Shown piece after piece: positions 48,773-59,605 of a DNA stretch of 64,000 nucleotides. Each line of letters begins with the position of its first letter. The first letter of the stretch is position 1. The notes beneath the pieces were generated by a model. The model ran no database searches. It saw only the letters and a program-made list of their open reading frames with translations, and was not told where the DNA came from. Both the position numbers and the translations under genes were made by a program. The DNA lies in NCBI GenBank assembly GCA_030765065.1, contig CM060990.1, forward strand, positions 280,019,341 through 280,083,340, in the 5' to 3' direction. Origin of the DNA: Deroplatys truncata. Lineage: Eukaryota > Arthropoda > Insecta > Mantodea > Mantidae.

Positions 48773-48773
48773 A

Positions 48774-49376
48774 GTGGGATGGCATAGGCGGTTATGTCTG
48801 TGGCCCGCATTCGGGAGGTCCCGGGATCGATTTCCGTCCACTCTGGACAGGGTTTTTCGTGGTTTCCCCGGGTCGCCAGGCGAATGCTGGGGTGGTTCAT
48901 CTTCTACCACGACTCTCCTTCCTCTAACCATCATCTTCCTTGTCATCTGTTTCAGGGTTGTAGGACCAGGAGACGGTGCTGGCGGGTTGCGGCTGGGCGG
49001 AGGCTTGCGCTCTGTAAAGGTTTTTTTCCCTATCGTCGCTGCGGTACCGCTCAGTTAGGTCTCTCCTCAGCATGGGGCTCCGCTCCAGAGGACCCTGGAG
49101 GCTGGTGGCTTGTGGGCAGGGCCCGGACGTCGTCGGATACGTTATATCTGGAAACGTTAGGGACCCCGTCCATGCTTGCGCCAGTCGGCATCCGGATCTG
49201 GTCGCCCTTCGGGTCTCTCCCTTCATGCTTCCCTCCAAGGGGTCACGCTGAAGCACAATGGACCGACTGGCCGGCGAGTTGTGCTTTGACCCGGTTCCGG
49301 GGGCCCCATCGTCATATGTACCTTTCCCTTACATTTCCTACAAAGAGGAGTGTAATCCGTTAAAGAAGAAGAAGAA
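48774..49376 (+). mobile_element. tRNA-derived SINE, long form
   Basis: The head is GATCGAGTGGGATGGCATAG with GGGATCGATTTCC as B-box position. The core is TTTTTCGTGGTTTCCCCGGG then GGCGAATGCTGGGGTGGTTC. The tail TTTCCTACAAAGAGGAGTG leads into (GAA)n at about 49,364-49,376. The last 40 bases resemble the tail of the 34.65-kb SINE, although heads and middles differ. Open frames on both strands here are by-products of its high G+C. Confidence 0.75.
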
Positions 49377-49379
49377 AAT

Positions 49380-50190
49380 GAAACATCTAGGCGCTTAAGA
49401 AACAGTAGTGGGAAAATTATACAAGAAATATCCTAGCGATAAACTGCAGACTTTTAGAGAAACATTATTTTACTATTGTGTACCGAAATAAATAAGGGAC
49501 TTATAACAAAATTTTGCGCAGGTTAGCTCGAATTCTTGGCTAGTTTCCCAGCAATTTTCTCTTAACGAATATGTTGTATTCGAATTACCTCAGGAAACGA
49601 AGATCTGCAGGTTAATGTATGCAGTCATGTCAATGATCCCGCTAGTCCAAGCCATGTAGTGGTACAGAAAAGCGATTAGTGACAAATCACCAGAAAAAGT
49701 GACGTAAGACGCCAACCTAAGTCACAATCTTGCTACACTTTTCGGTCCATTTTCATTTAGGTGTCGATGTGAATAATGCTATACTGCACACTGAAAGTTC
49801 TAAGGCATGTTTAAACAGTTGGCTGAAATAGCCAATATTTTCCCTGTGTCGCATACTATGATATCTGTTTGCCAGGCCATCAGTGTCAGGTATACTCAAT
49901 TCGCACCATCTGTGCAGAACCAGATGACGTTAATAATGAGCCGAAATGTAAACTGCAGCCTTGTTTCATTAATGAGCGGATGCTCTTAACAGCCCAATAC
50001 AAATAATTTCCGAGCCGCTGTCGCGTTTGTAGCTACCACTGTCCTTCCTGATGTCTTTACTTCGTTCAATTTACAGAACCAATAATAATGTATGTGTATG
50101 AACTACGCAGGGCCCTAGCAGGTCAAACATATTGACCTAGGGAGACAAATATTATGTATACACCTTATGTTGTGGAACCTCTTCATCTAT
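49380..50190. other. Unassigned sequence
   Basis: Nothing recognised. Confidence 0.4.
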
Positions 50191-50205
50191 TATTATTATT
50201 ATTAT

Positions 50206-50289
<84 letters not shown>

Positions 50290-50292
50290 AAG
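50190..50292. repeat. (ATT)n/(TAG)n microsatellite
   Basis: A few ATT units run into about 28 TAG units. Confidence 0.95.
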
Positions 50293-50694
50293 TGGTATTA
50301 TCATCATTATTTTAATGCGCCTATTCAATACAAGTTTCTTTTATCAAATTAAAACATCTGAAAATAGTATTTAGTTATATTCTTTGTACCTCAACATAAT
50401 TGTGATTTCCTTTGTTATTCTAATACATATACAGAATTATGGTCCTATGAGTTTTTCTGTTCCGGTGTAACACTTCACAAAGCAGCTATGAAAGATCTTC
50501 ACTACATCAAAGTTTGTCCGCAAGATAATTTTTCTTCTTTACTTTCTTTAATTATTTTTTAACATTGTTTAACGCCAGTTCTTAATGCATATGGCACCAC
50601 AGGCGGTAGCCACTGATTATACAAGAAATGATCATGGGGAAGGAATTTTAGTGAAGAAAATACCACAGACCTAAATATAGGGTACCTCCCAGGA

Positions 50695-50815
50695 ATTGAC
50701 AGTTATGATGCATGAGGAAAATAAGAAAGGACGGTTCTGGTGGGATTTGAATCACCGAATTCCTGTTCATGAAAACGTGCCGCAACGACTCGGTAAGTCG
50801 TGTCAGCATTACAGA
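50695..50815 (-). mobile_element. Possible tRNA-like SINE head
   Basis: Read on the minus strand, GACTTACCGAGTCGTTGCGG is followed by GGTGATTCAAATCCCACC, a B-box-like arm at tRNA spacing. A complete cloverleaf was not confirmed. Confidence 0.35.
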
Positions 50816-51121
50816 AAAATTTTTATGTACGCACGTATTTATATGTGAGACGGTTTATTTGTGTATGTATTCAGGAATTGCTAACTCATTTTTGCATAAT
50901 ATATGCTCAGTTTTATGTGGTTCTTCCTTTGCTTTCTTTTTTGTGCTTTTTCCTTCTTTGTTCACATTTTGGTATCTGTCAATGTTCAGACTCCCACCTC
51001 CCCACACACATACACATTTACACAGCACTCATTCCAAAGTGGGACTCCAGGACGCAGGCGCCTCCCAGGAGCCTTAACGGCTCCCGGCATTCACAGTGGG
51101 CTCTGCGTTGTTCACCGCAAC

Positions 51122-51255
51122 ATGGCGGCAGCCGCATCATCCACCACCAAGATGGAGTCAGCCGCATGCAAGATGACAGTGGACGCAGAACCAGCAGCTA
51201 CTCTCTCCTCGGACGCTGGCAGTGTTCTGAGCAGCAGTCAGATTTCAGGTTTCCG
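51122..51255 (+). CDS. Candidate first coding exon (unproven)
   Basis: An ATG in a good context (CGCAACATGGCGGC) opens MAAAASSTTKMESAACKMTV and stays open to a donor-like CCG|GTATGT at 51,256. The stretch is G+C-rich for this window, with the upstream 100 bases (about 51,030-51,120) also G+C-rich, as at insect promoters or LINE 5' ends. No domain is visible: it is Ala/Ser-rich and low in complexity. It may be a host first exon, or the start of an ORF1 of a LINE related to the one downstream. Confidence 0.3.
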
Positions 51256-51683
51256 GTATGTTTTATTCAGTAATCATTTCTTTTAGTGTTCTTATGGGTG
51301 GCCCTGAACCCATACAGAAACCCTTTTTTGGTTTCCGATAACAGTTCAGTTCGCTCTAGTATTTATTTCACACAGGTTTCTGTTTGAAATATTTGTTTCA
51401 TATTTAAATCTTTACAAAAACATTTACATATACACATATTTACACAGGCATGCAGTCTCACACAGTTTCATTCATCCTCATTCACACATGCACACACGCA
51501 CTATTACTCTCGCCCGCGCTGTTTACACAGAGGATACTGAACAATTCCATTGTTTGACTGCGCGGCCAGTGCGTGCTGGTGTGTATCGTGGGAGGCGGCA
51601 TTCTCAATAGAAATTGCGTGGCCGTGGGCCCATGTTGGTGGGAGCGCGAAGTGGCGTGTGGTGAATGGTGTTTTAGAAAATCT
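51256..51683. other. CA-rich spacer, possible LINE 3' UTR
   Basis: ACACA-rich sequence and then a G+C-richer 150 bases. It could be the 3' untranslated part of the minus-strand LINE. No poly-T border was found. Confidence 0.35.
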
Positions 51684-54320
51684 TTATTTGCTGGTGTTTC
51701 GGTGCTTGGACTCGTTGTTTCCTATGGTGTGGACTAAAAATGTTCTTGTCCCCGTATGCGCGCTCACATAATAATGACTTTCCCTTATGGCCTCGGTCAG
51801 ATAGGGCTCAGAAGCTGTATGGTGTATGGTGCGGTTATTCGTGAGTATAGGTGGGAGTAGGATTTTTCTGAGGGACAGGTTCTGTATGTCTTGTAGTTTT
51901 TTACAAAGCTGATCTGGATGCATTAAACCAGGCCAGGCATGCGTAGAGGATAACAGAGAGAATGAACAATTTGTAAAGAATGAGTTTGGAGCGGGCCTTG
52001 AGTCGCTTACTTCTGAATATGGGGTAGCATATCTTTAGACGCTGCCACCCTCTGCTGGTTGTATTAGTGAGGTGGGCGTTCCAAGAGTTTCGGCGATCCA
52101 ACGCGACTCCTAAGTATGTTGCTTGCTAACGACAGTGCAGCATTTGACCACCGACCGTGAGGTCCATTGCCGGAAGGCTCAGCTTCTTGGATACATACAT
52201 AAGCTGGAACTTTTTGCATTCATTTAAAATCCCCAGTCATGAAGCCATGAAAGGAAGCGGTCAGTGTACCGCTGCATCTCAGAAGGACGAAACGGCGATT
52301 TCTATGGTGGTTTATATTGCAGTGTCGTCAGTACACGGAACCTTGTATCTGGCGTCCAAGGGAAAATAATTAGTGAATACAGGGAACAGGATGGCCCCTT
52401 GTGGTAGGCTAGTCCACATAGCTCGCTCATGTGAGGAGGAACGGTCCACCTGGACGTAGAAGACCCGATTTTTATAAAAAGCTGGGTATCAAAAATAGGT
52501 AATTTCGCAGGTCAGGAAAAATACGGCGCAATTTATAAACTAAGTCATTATGCCAGCACCGATAAAAGAGGACCTCTACGTCCAAAAATAAAGCCAACGT
52601 AGAGCCCAATTTTTTAATTGTTCGGGGACATCATCAATAAGTTATAAGAGCTGTAGTTCAGTGGAGTGGCCATTTCTAAAGGCAAACTGTGCACTGTAGA
52701 GTTCTTGCATCTCCGAGATCTGTTTCTTCAGTCGAAAAAATATAGGTGTTTCGAACAATTTTCCAATGGTACACAGGAGAGTAATCGGTCGGTAATTTTG
52801 AGGCTGGCTGGTACTCTTCCCTGGCTTTGGGAGTATAATGATCTTGGCTGGTTTCAAAGTTTTGAGGGAGCAATTGCATCGTAGGCAAGCATTAAAGAAT
52901 CTTAGTGAGTTGCACCAGGGCTTTTCTCGGATCTGTTTCAGCTCCTCATTGCTCACCCTGTCCGGATCGGCGGCTTTCCCAGTGGATAACTTCCTAATTA
53001 GTTTGAACACTTCCTGAGGTGTTAGCGGTTGCTCGTGTTTCTGTGCCACCTATACTTGTACCCAGGTTTGCACTTTTTGTTGCTTTGTAGGATTATTGGT
53101 GATGTTCGCGTTGAATCTCTCTTCCAGGCAGTCTGCAAACACCTCGGCTTTCTCCTCAGAGAAGAAGCGCAGGCGGAGTTGGATGTGGAGTGCCTCAGTG
53201 CCAGTATTGATACTTGAGGAGGTATTGAATGCCCTTAACAACTTACACAAAGAGTTGTCCGAATGAGTGGTACCCAGGAACTTATTTCCCCACTGCTCAG
53301 TTTTCTTTAGACTAACTTGATGCGGAATGATGTTACGTAGCCATTGTGCTAGCACTTTCAACTAGGGCTGGCGGACATGCCTCCAGAGCCTCATCAGGCG
53401 TCGCCGCATGGCAATGAGGAGCTTCAACTCGGAGTACGCAAAGAAGCCATGTGAACTTGTGATGAACGTGGTAGAACTTCGCTTGACTGTGTGCAGCGAG
53501 GCGATAAAGTTTTAAATGGTGGCGTGTATCTCCGCCTCGTTGGAGTATGATAGCTTTGGCTGCACATTCTTGTGCATTTCGAGCCGGTGCTTGCTCCAAA
53601 CTGTCTAAGCGCGTTTGATGTATCTGGGAGGTTTCGCGGTGATGGCGCTGCAGATTTCAAAATGCGTTGGCAGATGGTAGGAGTCAAGGCTACGATACAC
53701 AATGGGGCTCTGTGAAATTGTTGCCTTTTTGGTTAGAACGAAGTCCAAAAACATAAGGGTCAAAATGACCTCAACGGTGCCAAAAGCTGTGGTCAAGCGG
53801 GGTGTGTACCTCCACATTGTCAGGTGAATAAGAAAATCAACATGGAGATTTTCGGCCGCGTTTGCCCAACGTGATTTACACCAAGGGTACCGGGCGTTGA
53901 AATCTCCTGCAATTATAGCATGCTCCCCTAAATCGAAAATATTTTTAAGTCTCCTAGGAAAAAAAATGAATTGGGGTCCTGTAAAGCGTTACCCGTTCCA
54001 ACATCTTCTCATTTATTTGCGTTTTTAATTCTCTGCACTCTAGAGCCTCCAGACCCGGAAGCGTAACAAAAGCACCAGCAACAGTGTGTTTCAGAAGGAT
54101 AGCTGTCCCTTCCCCGTGTCTGCCAACTCTGTAAGTTCTAAGAATGTCATACCTCTTGAGTTTAAAACTGAACTATGGTTGTAATTTGGTGTCGCAAATG
54201 AATGCGACTTAAATTTTGTTGCCCCTCAGGCAGCCCTCAAGTTTGCAATGCTTCCTGTAGATGCCATGGACATTCCACAGAAAAGCATGTGTTAAAGGCA
54301 TACCTCCCCTTAAGGTAGCC
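51684..54320 (-). pseudogene. Jockey-like LINE ORF2 (endonuclease and reverse transcriptase), decayed
   Basis: On the minus strand, in order: an endonuclease start near 54,270 (IYRKHCKLEGCL), GDFNARYPWCKSRWANAAEN near 53,900, and linker stretches to 53,050. Reverse transcriptase blocks NYRPITLLCTIGKLFET and SAQFAFRNGHSTELQ lie at 52,642-53,049. A catalytic TDDTAI stands at about 52,316-52,335 where YADD is usual. The C-terminal region is WNAHLTNTTSRGWQRLKICY with KLFILSVILYACLAWFNA (51,901-52,101), then LQDIQNLSLRKILLPP to a stop at 51,684. This is the Jockey-clade order. ORF2 encodes target nicking and reverse transcription. Several frameshifts separate the blocks, so it is inactive. All main parts are still present, so the insertion was close to full length. 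Confidence 0.9.
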
Positions 54321-54329
54321 ATTTAATCC

Positions 54330-55575
54330 AAAACAGAAGCAAGGAAACATATTATGCCTTCTAATTTGTCTCAAGTGCTCGTGCAGCTCTTGAACTTTTC
54401 TAGGAATGACTTAACTTTTGGCAAGAGAGCCGACAAAATGAAAAATTTTAATAAGGTAAAAAAGTCCCCCAGATCAGTTGAGGAAGCCTGGGAGGGTAGG
54501 GTTTTCTTGGAGGCCAGCTGGTGGCGGCGGTGGTACACTTTCCTCACAGGCTACACCGGCGTATAGCAGCCTGTTTTGCACCGAAGCTGGATTTGTGATG
54601 GACTTTGGCCCTGGTGGAGCACTCAGGTTTGCCCTGGCTATAGCTTCCAGTTGGCGGTGGTGGCGTTCGTGCACGAATATCTCGCGCTTCCTGTACCTGG
54701 CAGGTTGCGCCTCTCCGTGCAGAGGGAAGTGAAGTAATCCTTAGCCGGTTTTGGGGAGTCAGTCAGGCGGTCTAAGCGTCTGTAAAGGACGGACCGGGAG
54801 GTCAGGTTTTCAGTATTAAGCTTTGTGGGCGTTGAAGGAGTGCTTTGGGAAGTGAATGGGGTAGGAATTTTTCCGGCTGTCGATTTGGATGCTGTTAAGG
54901 ACTGCACCTGGCCTGAGCTCCTCCACGGGCGTTGCTGTTTTGGGTGCTCTGCTGTAGCTCTGTCGAATCCTGTCTCCATCTCGTGCTGTGTCCTCGGGCT
55001 GATCTGCGTCGTCTGGTATCAGTACTGCAAACTGATTTGCTGTGGCGATAGTGGTCGCAGGTTCTTGGCGGGTGTTCTTCTTTTCCGGATTTGGGCACGG
55101 CTTGTTAGCGTCTCAGCCGCTGTCGTGTCCGCTGCCAGGGTGAAGGCGTCGTTTCTGGGGAGCATTGGTGCACCAACCGTCGTCAAGCTGCACGAAAGGT
55201 GCTTTTTCAGACCCATCTCCCGGTAATAGAAGCCCAGGTACAGAGCATTTTTGCTGAAGTTTTGGTGAGACGGAATCCTTTCCGTCAGCATGTCGAGGCA
55301 ATTTCGGCTTCCAACTCGGCGACTTCTTGTAGGAGTTGAGTGACTCTGGCTTCCGCCGTGGGTTCGACAGGCTGTCCAGTGTGCATAAAAGGTGCTGCAT
55401 CATTTGCTGCCAATGGCTGATCAGAGGGCAGGGTTTTCTTTGCACTGGCCGCACTCCCTGCTACAAAAGCGGGCGATCTGCCTTCACTGCTTGGGGGACT
55501 TTGCTTCGAGACTTCAATAAGAGAATATCTACCAGAGGAGCTAAAAGAGAAGAAAGAAGAAGCAGTCCGCTGCAA
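54330..55575 (-). pseudogene. LINE ORF1 region, decayed
   Basis: Upstream of ORF2 on the same strand. An ATG at 55,575 opens MQRTASSFFSFSSSGRYSLI, Ser/Pro-rich and ending in a VTQLLQEVAELEAEI coiled-coil-like stretch. Later pieces (54,474-54,979) are proline-rich (VPPPPPAG). Order and strand fit a Jockey ORF1. No zinc knuckle was confirmed. Frames are interrupted. Confidence 0.55.
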
Positions 55576-55650
55576 AGAAGCAGCCGTCGCTGGATACGAC
55601 TCGGCACTGCCGTGGTATTTATACCAAAGCCATCGCCTCCAGCAGTATTA

Positions 55651-55796
55651 GTCCCGGATGAGCCAATTGGATTAACGATAATCCTGCCGCTAGGGGCGCT
55701 AGTGTCGCTAGTGTCGCTGCGTGCGACGGCCGCGGCAAGTTTGAAAAGCGCCCTGAGCGGAAGGATTATCGTTTATGCAATTGGTTCATCCGGGAC
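55651..55796. repeat. 146-bp inverted-repeat element or terminus
   Basis: GTCCCGGATGAGCCAATTGG and about 32 more bases are inverted at 55,745-55,796 (ending GGTTCATCCGGGAC) with few mismatches, around a 42-base G+C-rich loop. Its right tip GGTTCATCCGGGACGAG recurs at the start of the next 414-bp unit (56,198), so it may be a terminus of the larger repeat structure. Confidence 0.75.
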
Positions 55797-56620
55797 GAGT
55801 TAAAAGAATTGAGGATTAGGGAAAGATGAAAGAAAAACAGGAAGTGACGTGGAGTGTTTTGATTGGTAAAAATAAGACGAAATATGATTGTTTGGTTAAT
55901 TGGGGTGGAAGATGAAGGAAGGAAGGAAGATGAAAGAGTATGGAGGACACGTGATGGAGAGGAGCTGGGTGGCGAGGTGTTGTGTGTGCGGAGGTTGGGA
56001 CTGAAAGAGGGAAAAGATGGGGAGCGAGGGATAAAAAGTATAACAGAAAGTGACGTGTGAAGTTGTGATTGGTGGGAATAAGAAGTGATGTTATTGGTGG
56101 AAAGGAACAAATGAAAGTTGTTGATTGGTAAGAATAAGAGAGATTATGATTGGTGGAAAGAAAAAGGTGTGAGAGTGGTGTATGTTGGAGGTGATGGGTT
56201 CATCCGGGACGAGTTAAAAGAATTGAGGATTAGGGAAAGATGAAGGAAAAACAGGAAGTGACGTGGAGTGTTTTGATTGGTAAAAATAAGATGAAATGTG
56301 ATTGTTTGGTTAATTTGGGTGGAAGATGAAGGAAGGAAGGAAGATGAAAGAGTATGGAGGACACATGATGGAGAGGAGCTGGGTGGCGATGTGTTATGTG
56401 TGCGGAGGTCGGGACTGAAAGAGGGAAAAGATGGCGAGCGAGGGATAAAAAGTATAACAGAAAGTGACGTGTGAAGTTGTGATTGGTGGGGATAAGAAGT
56501 GATGTTATTGGTGGAAAGGAACAAATGAAAGTTGTTGATTGGTAAGAATAAGAGAGATTATGATTGGTGGAAAGAAAAAGGTGTGGGAGTGGTGTATGTT
56601 GGAGGTGATGGGAAAGGTAA
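55785..56620 (+). repeat. 414-bp direct tandem duplication
   Basis: The unit starting TTCATCCGGGACGAG at 55,785 restarts at 56,199 and is nearly identical over its length. Its later half recurs again at about 57,450-57,690. Confidence 0.9.
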
Positions 56621-58340
56621 GTTTTGCTAGCAACAAGATTTGCAAAAGCCTGTCGAGAACTCATCAGCAATTTTTGAACGTTGGATGGTGGTTTTCTTGA
56701 GTGGATAGAGAGATGGGGCGATATGAATGCGGTGGTGAAAATGGGAACTAAACAGGATGGTTGAGACAAGAGGTTTAAGGACGAGGAAATTTCGAGTTTA
56801 GTGGTGAACATGGCGCTTGCAAGAGGTGGGGCAAGGAGACGCGGTGGTGAGAATGGGAACTAAAAGAAGATGGCGGTAGCAAGAGCTTAGAAGAGCAGAT
56901 TTTGAGGTTAAAATAGTGGGAACTAAAAATGGCGGAGGGTCGGCGACAAGGAGATGCGGTGAGAACTATACAAGATGGCGGACGCAAGAGGAGGGTAAGG
57001 AGATTTGAGGTTACAGTACCAAAACACGAAAGGATATATTCCTACGCCAAGCAGGCTCGAAAAATAATTATGCGTGTGGTACTTACCTGTTACTGGTGTT
57101 GATGCGTCACCAAAAGCGCAGCAGCTTCACGCGACGCGAAAAAAATAAAAGCAAACTGTTTTTGAAAATGCTTAACCAGCTTTAAGATCAACCAACATCA
57201 CTACGCACTGATATACCTAGGTTTTTTAAAGCGGTACAGACGCCCTTTGCACAGACGTAATTTAACTATACCAAAAACCTGGTACTGGACCATCGTAATG
57301 GTCGCTAGCGTACGTAGGAGCAGGGTTTTCATAGCCGGTCGAAAGCGGTGAAAAAAGTGTACGACGTAGGTGTTGACAGTAGCTACTGTCGAGTGAACCG
57401 TGGAGGTGTGAATGAACGAGATCTGTTCTTGCCGGCAATCTGGTTCGGAGATGTGAGGAGCGGCGAGGTGTTGTCTGTGCGGAGGTCGGGACTGAAAGAG
57501 GGAAAAGATGGCGAGCGAGGGATAAAAAGTATAACAGAAAGTGACGTGTGAAGTTGTGATTGGTGGGGATAAGAAGTGATGTTATTGGTGGAAAGGAACA
57601 ACTGAAAGTTGTTGATTGGTAAGAATAAGAGAGATTATGATTGGTGGAAAGAAAAAGGTGAGGGAGTGGTGTATGTTGGAGGTGATGGGAAAGGTAAGTT
57701 TTGCAAGCAACAAGATTTGCAAAAGCCTGTCGAGAACTCATCAGCAATTTTTGAACGTTGGATGCTGGTTTTGTTGAGTGGATAGAGAGATGGGGCGATA
57801 TGAGATGCGGTGGCGAAAATGGGAACTAAACAAGATGGTTGAGACAAGAGGTTTAAGGACGAGGAAATTTCGAGGTTAGTGGTGAACATGGCGGTTGCAA
57901 GAGGTGCGGGCAAGGAGACGCGGTGGTGAGAATGGGAACTAAAAGAAGATGGCGGTAGCAAGAGCTTAGAAGAGCAGATTTTGAGGTTAAAATAGTGGGA
58001 ACTAAAAATGGCGGAGGGTCGGCGACAAGGAGATGCGGTGAGAACTAAACAAGATGGCGGACGCAAGAGGAGGGTAAGGAGATTTGAGGTTACAGTACCA
58101 AAACACGAAAGGATATATTGCTACGCCAAGCAGGCCCGAAAAATAATTTGCAAAAGCCTCTCCAGAACTCATCAGCAATTTTTGAACGTTGGATGGTAGT
58201 TTTCTTGAGTGGATAGAGAGATGGGGCGATATGAGACGCGGTGGCGAAAATGGGAACTAAAGAAGATGGCGGAGACAAGAAGTGAAGAACGAGGGGATTT
58301 GAGGTTAGTGGTCAATATGGCAGACGCAAGAGTGGTCATC
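56590..58340 (+). repeat. Repeated modules with AANATGGCGG motifs (left arm)
   Basis: The module at about 56,590-57,058 recurs at 57,662-58,147, and its start again at 58,147-58,340. Within each, units of about 50-70 bases carry GGGAACTAAA, then AAGATGGCGG, then a GAGATTTTGAGGTTA-like end. ATGGCGG-type motifs lie near 56,430, 56,809, 56,870, 56,929, 56,973, 57,507, 57,887, 57,947, 58,006, 58,050, 58,263 and 58,315. They match the YY1/Pleiohomeotic core AANATGGCGGC. Confidence 0.8.
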
Positions 58341-58482
58341 AGCAGTCGATGTGCGTGGCGATAGGCCCGCTGCGATGAAAGAGCTGCAAACTGCACGATA
58401 CCTTGAAAAATATTGCCCGGCGTGACGCATTGCGCGCGCGCGCGTTTGCCGTAAACCGTTACAGTTGCCATACTTATATTAT

Positions 58483-58655
58483 GGGTTTTTTTAATTTTTT
58501 TTTATTTTTTTTATTTTATTTTATTTTATTTATTTGTTTTTATTTTATTTGATTGTGTTATTTTTTTATTTTTTTTATTTTATTTAATTTTTTTATTTTT
58601 TTTAATGTTTTTTATTTAATTTTATTTCTTTTTTTATTTTTTTTTTTAAAAATAA
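58483..58655. repeat. T-rich low-complexity block (left arm)
   Basis: TTTTATTTT-type sequence matched by the A-rich block at 62,545-62,705. The lengths differ slightly between arms. Confidence 0.9.
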
Positions 58656-58840
58656 CTAGTTTTTCGGGGATTTCTCTGGTTGGTAGACGAATGCAAGCTC
58701 TTTCTGCTTTTTCATAGGTTTTCCCTGGTTGATAGGCGTTTGCTGTAGTGGTTGACGAAGCCCTTTCTAATTTTCGTGGTTGTCCCTGCCCGGTAGGCAA
58801 ATGATGAAGTTTTCCCTTGTTGGCGCACGGATACTAGGCA
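58656..58840 (-). repeat. Three SINE-core-like units (left arm)
   Basis: Three units of about 60 bases, each with a TTTCCCTGGTTGATAGGCG-like segment near 58,670, 58,724 and 58,780. This resembles the core of the SINEs at 16.0 and 48.85 kb. The inverted copy is at 62,385-62,545. Confidence 0.75.
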
Positions 58841-58966
58841 CATACTCGCACACACACACACACTATAATAGTAGCGTATAAAAAATTTAACAAACAAAAT
58901 CTACACAATGACAAAATTGAAAATGCATATATATATTAACACAAAAGTGTGCATTGCAAACGATTT

Positions 58967-59605
58967 TCTAGCCCCTAGTGAGTGTAAAATTGCGTTTACT
59001 TCACTGCTTTCAAACTGCTTAAAAATCATATAAATGGTTGTTTCACGTCATAATAAGCCTATATATACCAAGAATACTGAGTTTTTAAAAAGTCAAGAAA
59101 TTGGATTTTCTAGCTGCTAGTGAGTGTAAAATCGCGTTTACTTCACTTCTTTCAAACTGCTTAAAATTCATATAAATGGATGTATCACCTCATAATAAGC
59201 CTCTATATACCAAGAACATTGAGTTTTTAACAAGTCAAGAAAATCGATTTTCTAGCCCCTAGTGAGTGTAAAATCGCGTTTACTTCACTTCTTTCAAACT
59301 TCGAAAAAATCATATAAATGGTTGTTTCACGTCATAATAAGCCTCTATATACCAAAAATACTGAGTATTCAAAAAGTCAAGAAATTCGATTTTCTAGCCT
59401 CTATTGAGTGTAAAATCGCGTTTACTTCACTTCTTTCAAACTTCGAAAAAATCATAAAAATGGTTGTTTCACGTCATAATAAGCCTATATATACCAAGAA
59501 TACTGAGTTTTTAAAAAGTGAAGAAATTCGATTTTCTAGCCCCTAGTGAGTGTAAAATCGCGTTTACTTCACTTCTTTCAAACTTCGAAAAAATCATATA
59601 AATGG
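58967..59605 (+). repeat. 142-bp tandem array, left arm (about 4.5 units)
   Basis: TCTAG unit starts fall at 58,967, 59,109, 59,251, 59,393 and 59,535, exactly 142 bases apart. Units contain GTTTACTTCACTTCTTTCAA, TGGTTGTTTCACGTCATAAT and ACCAAGAATACTGAGTTTTT. Confidence 0.97.

Larger units (their letters stand above)
51684..55645 (-). mobile_element. Jockey-like LINE, nearly full length
   Basis: ORF1 and ORF2 relics as listed, in one orientation. The 5' border lies near 55,645, against a 146-bp inverted-repeat element. A poly(A) tail and target duplication were not found, so the 3' border is uncertain and may lie as far as about 51,280. Confidence 0.75.

Noticed and set aside
48774-49363. 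Long frames on both strands (up to 189 codons)
   Set aside because: They lie within a G+C-rich SINE and have no protein-family features.
56230-58066. Ser/Pro/His-rich minus-strand frames (up to 193 codons), with mirrored copies at 63,129-63,846
   Set aside because: They are read through the tandem modules. Their presence in both arms follows from about 98% DNA identity, and their composition is that of the pyrimidine-rich repeat, with no domain.
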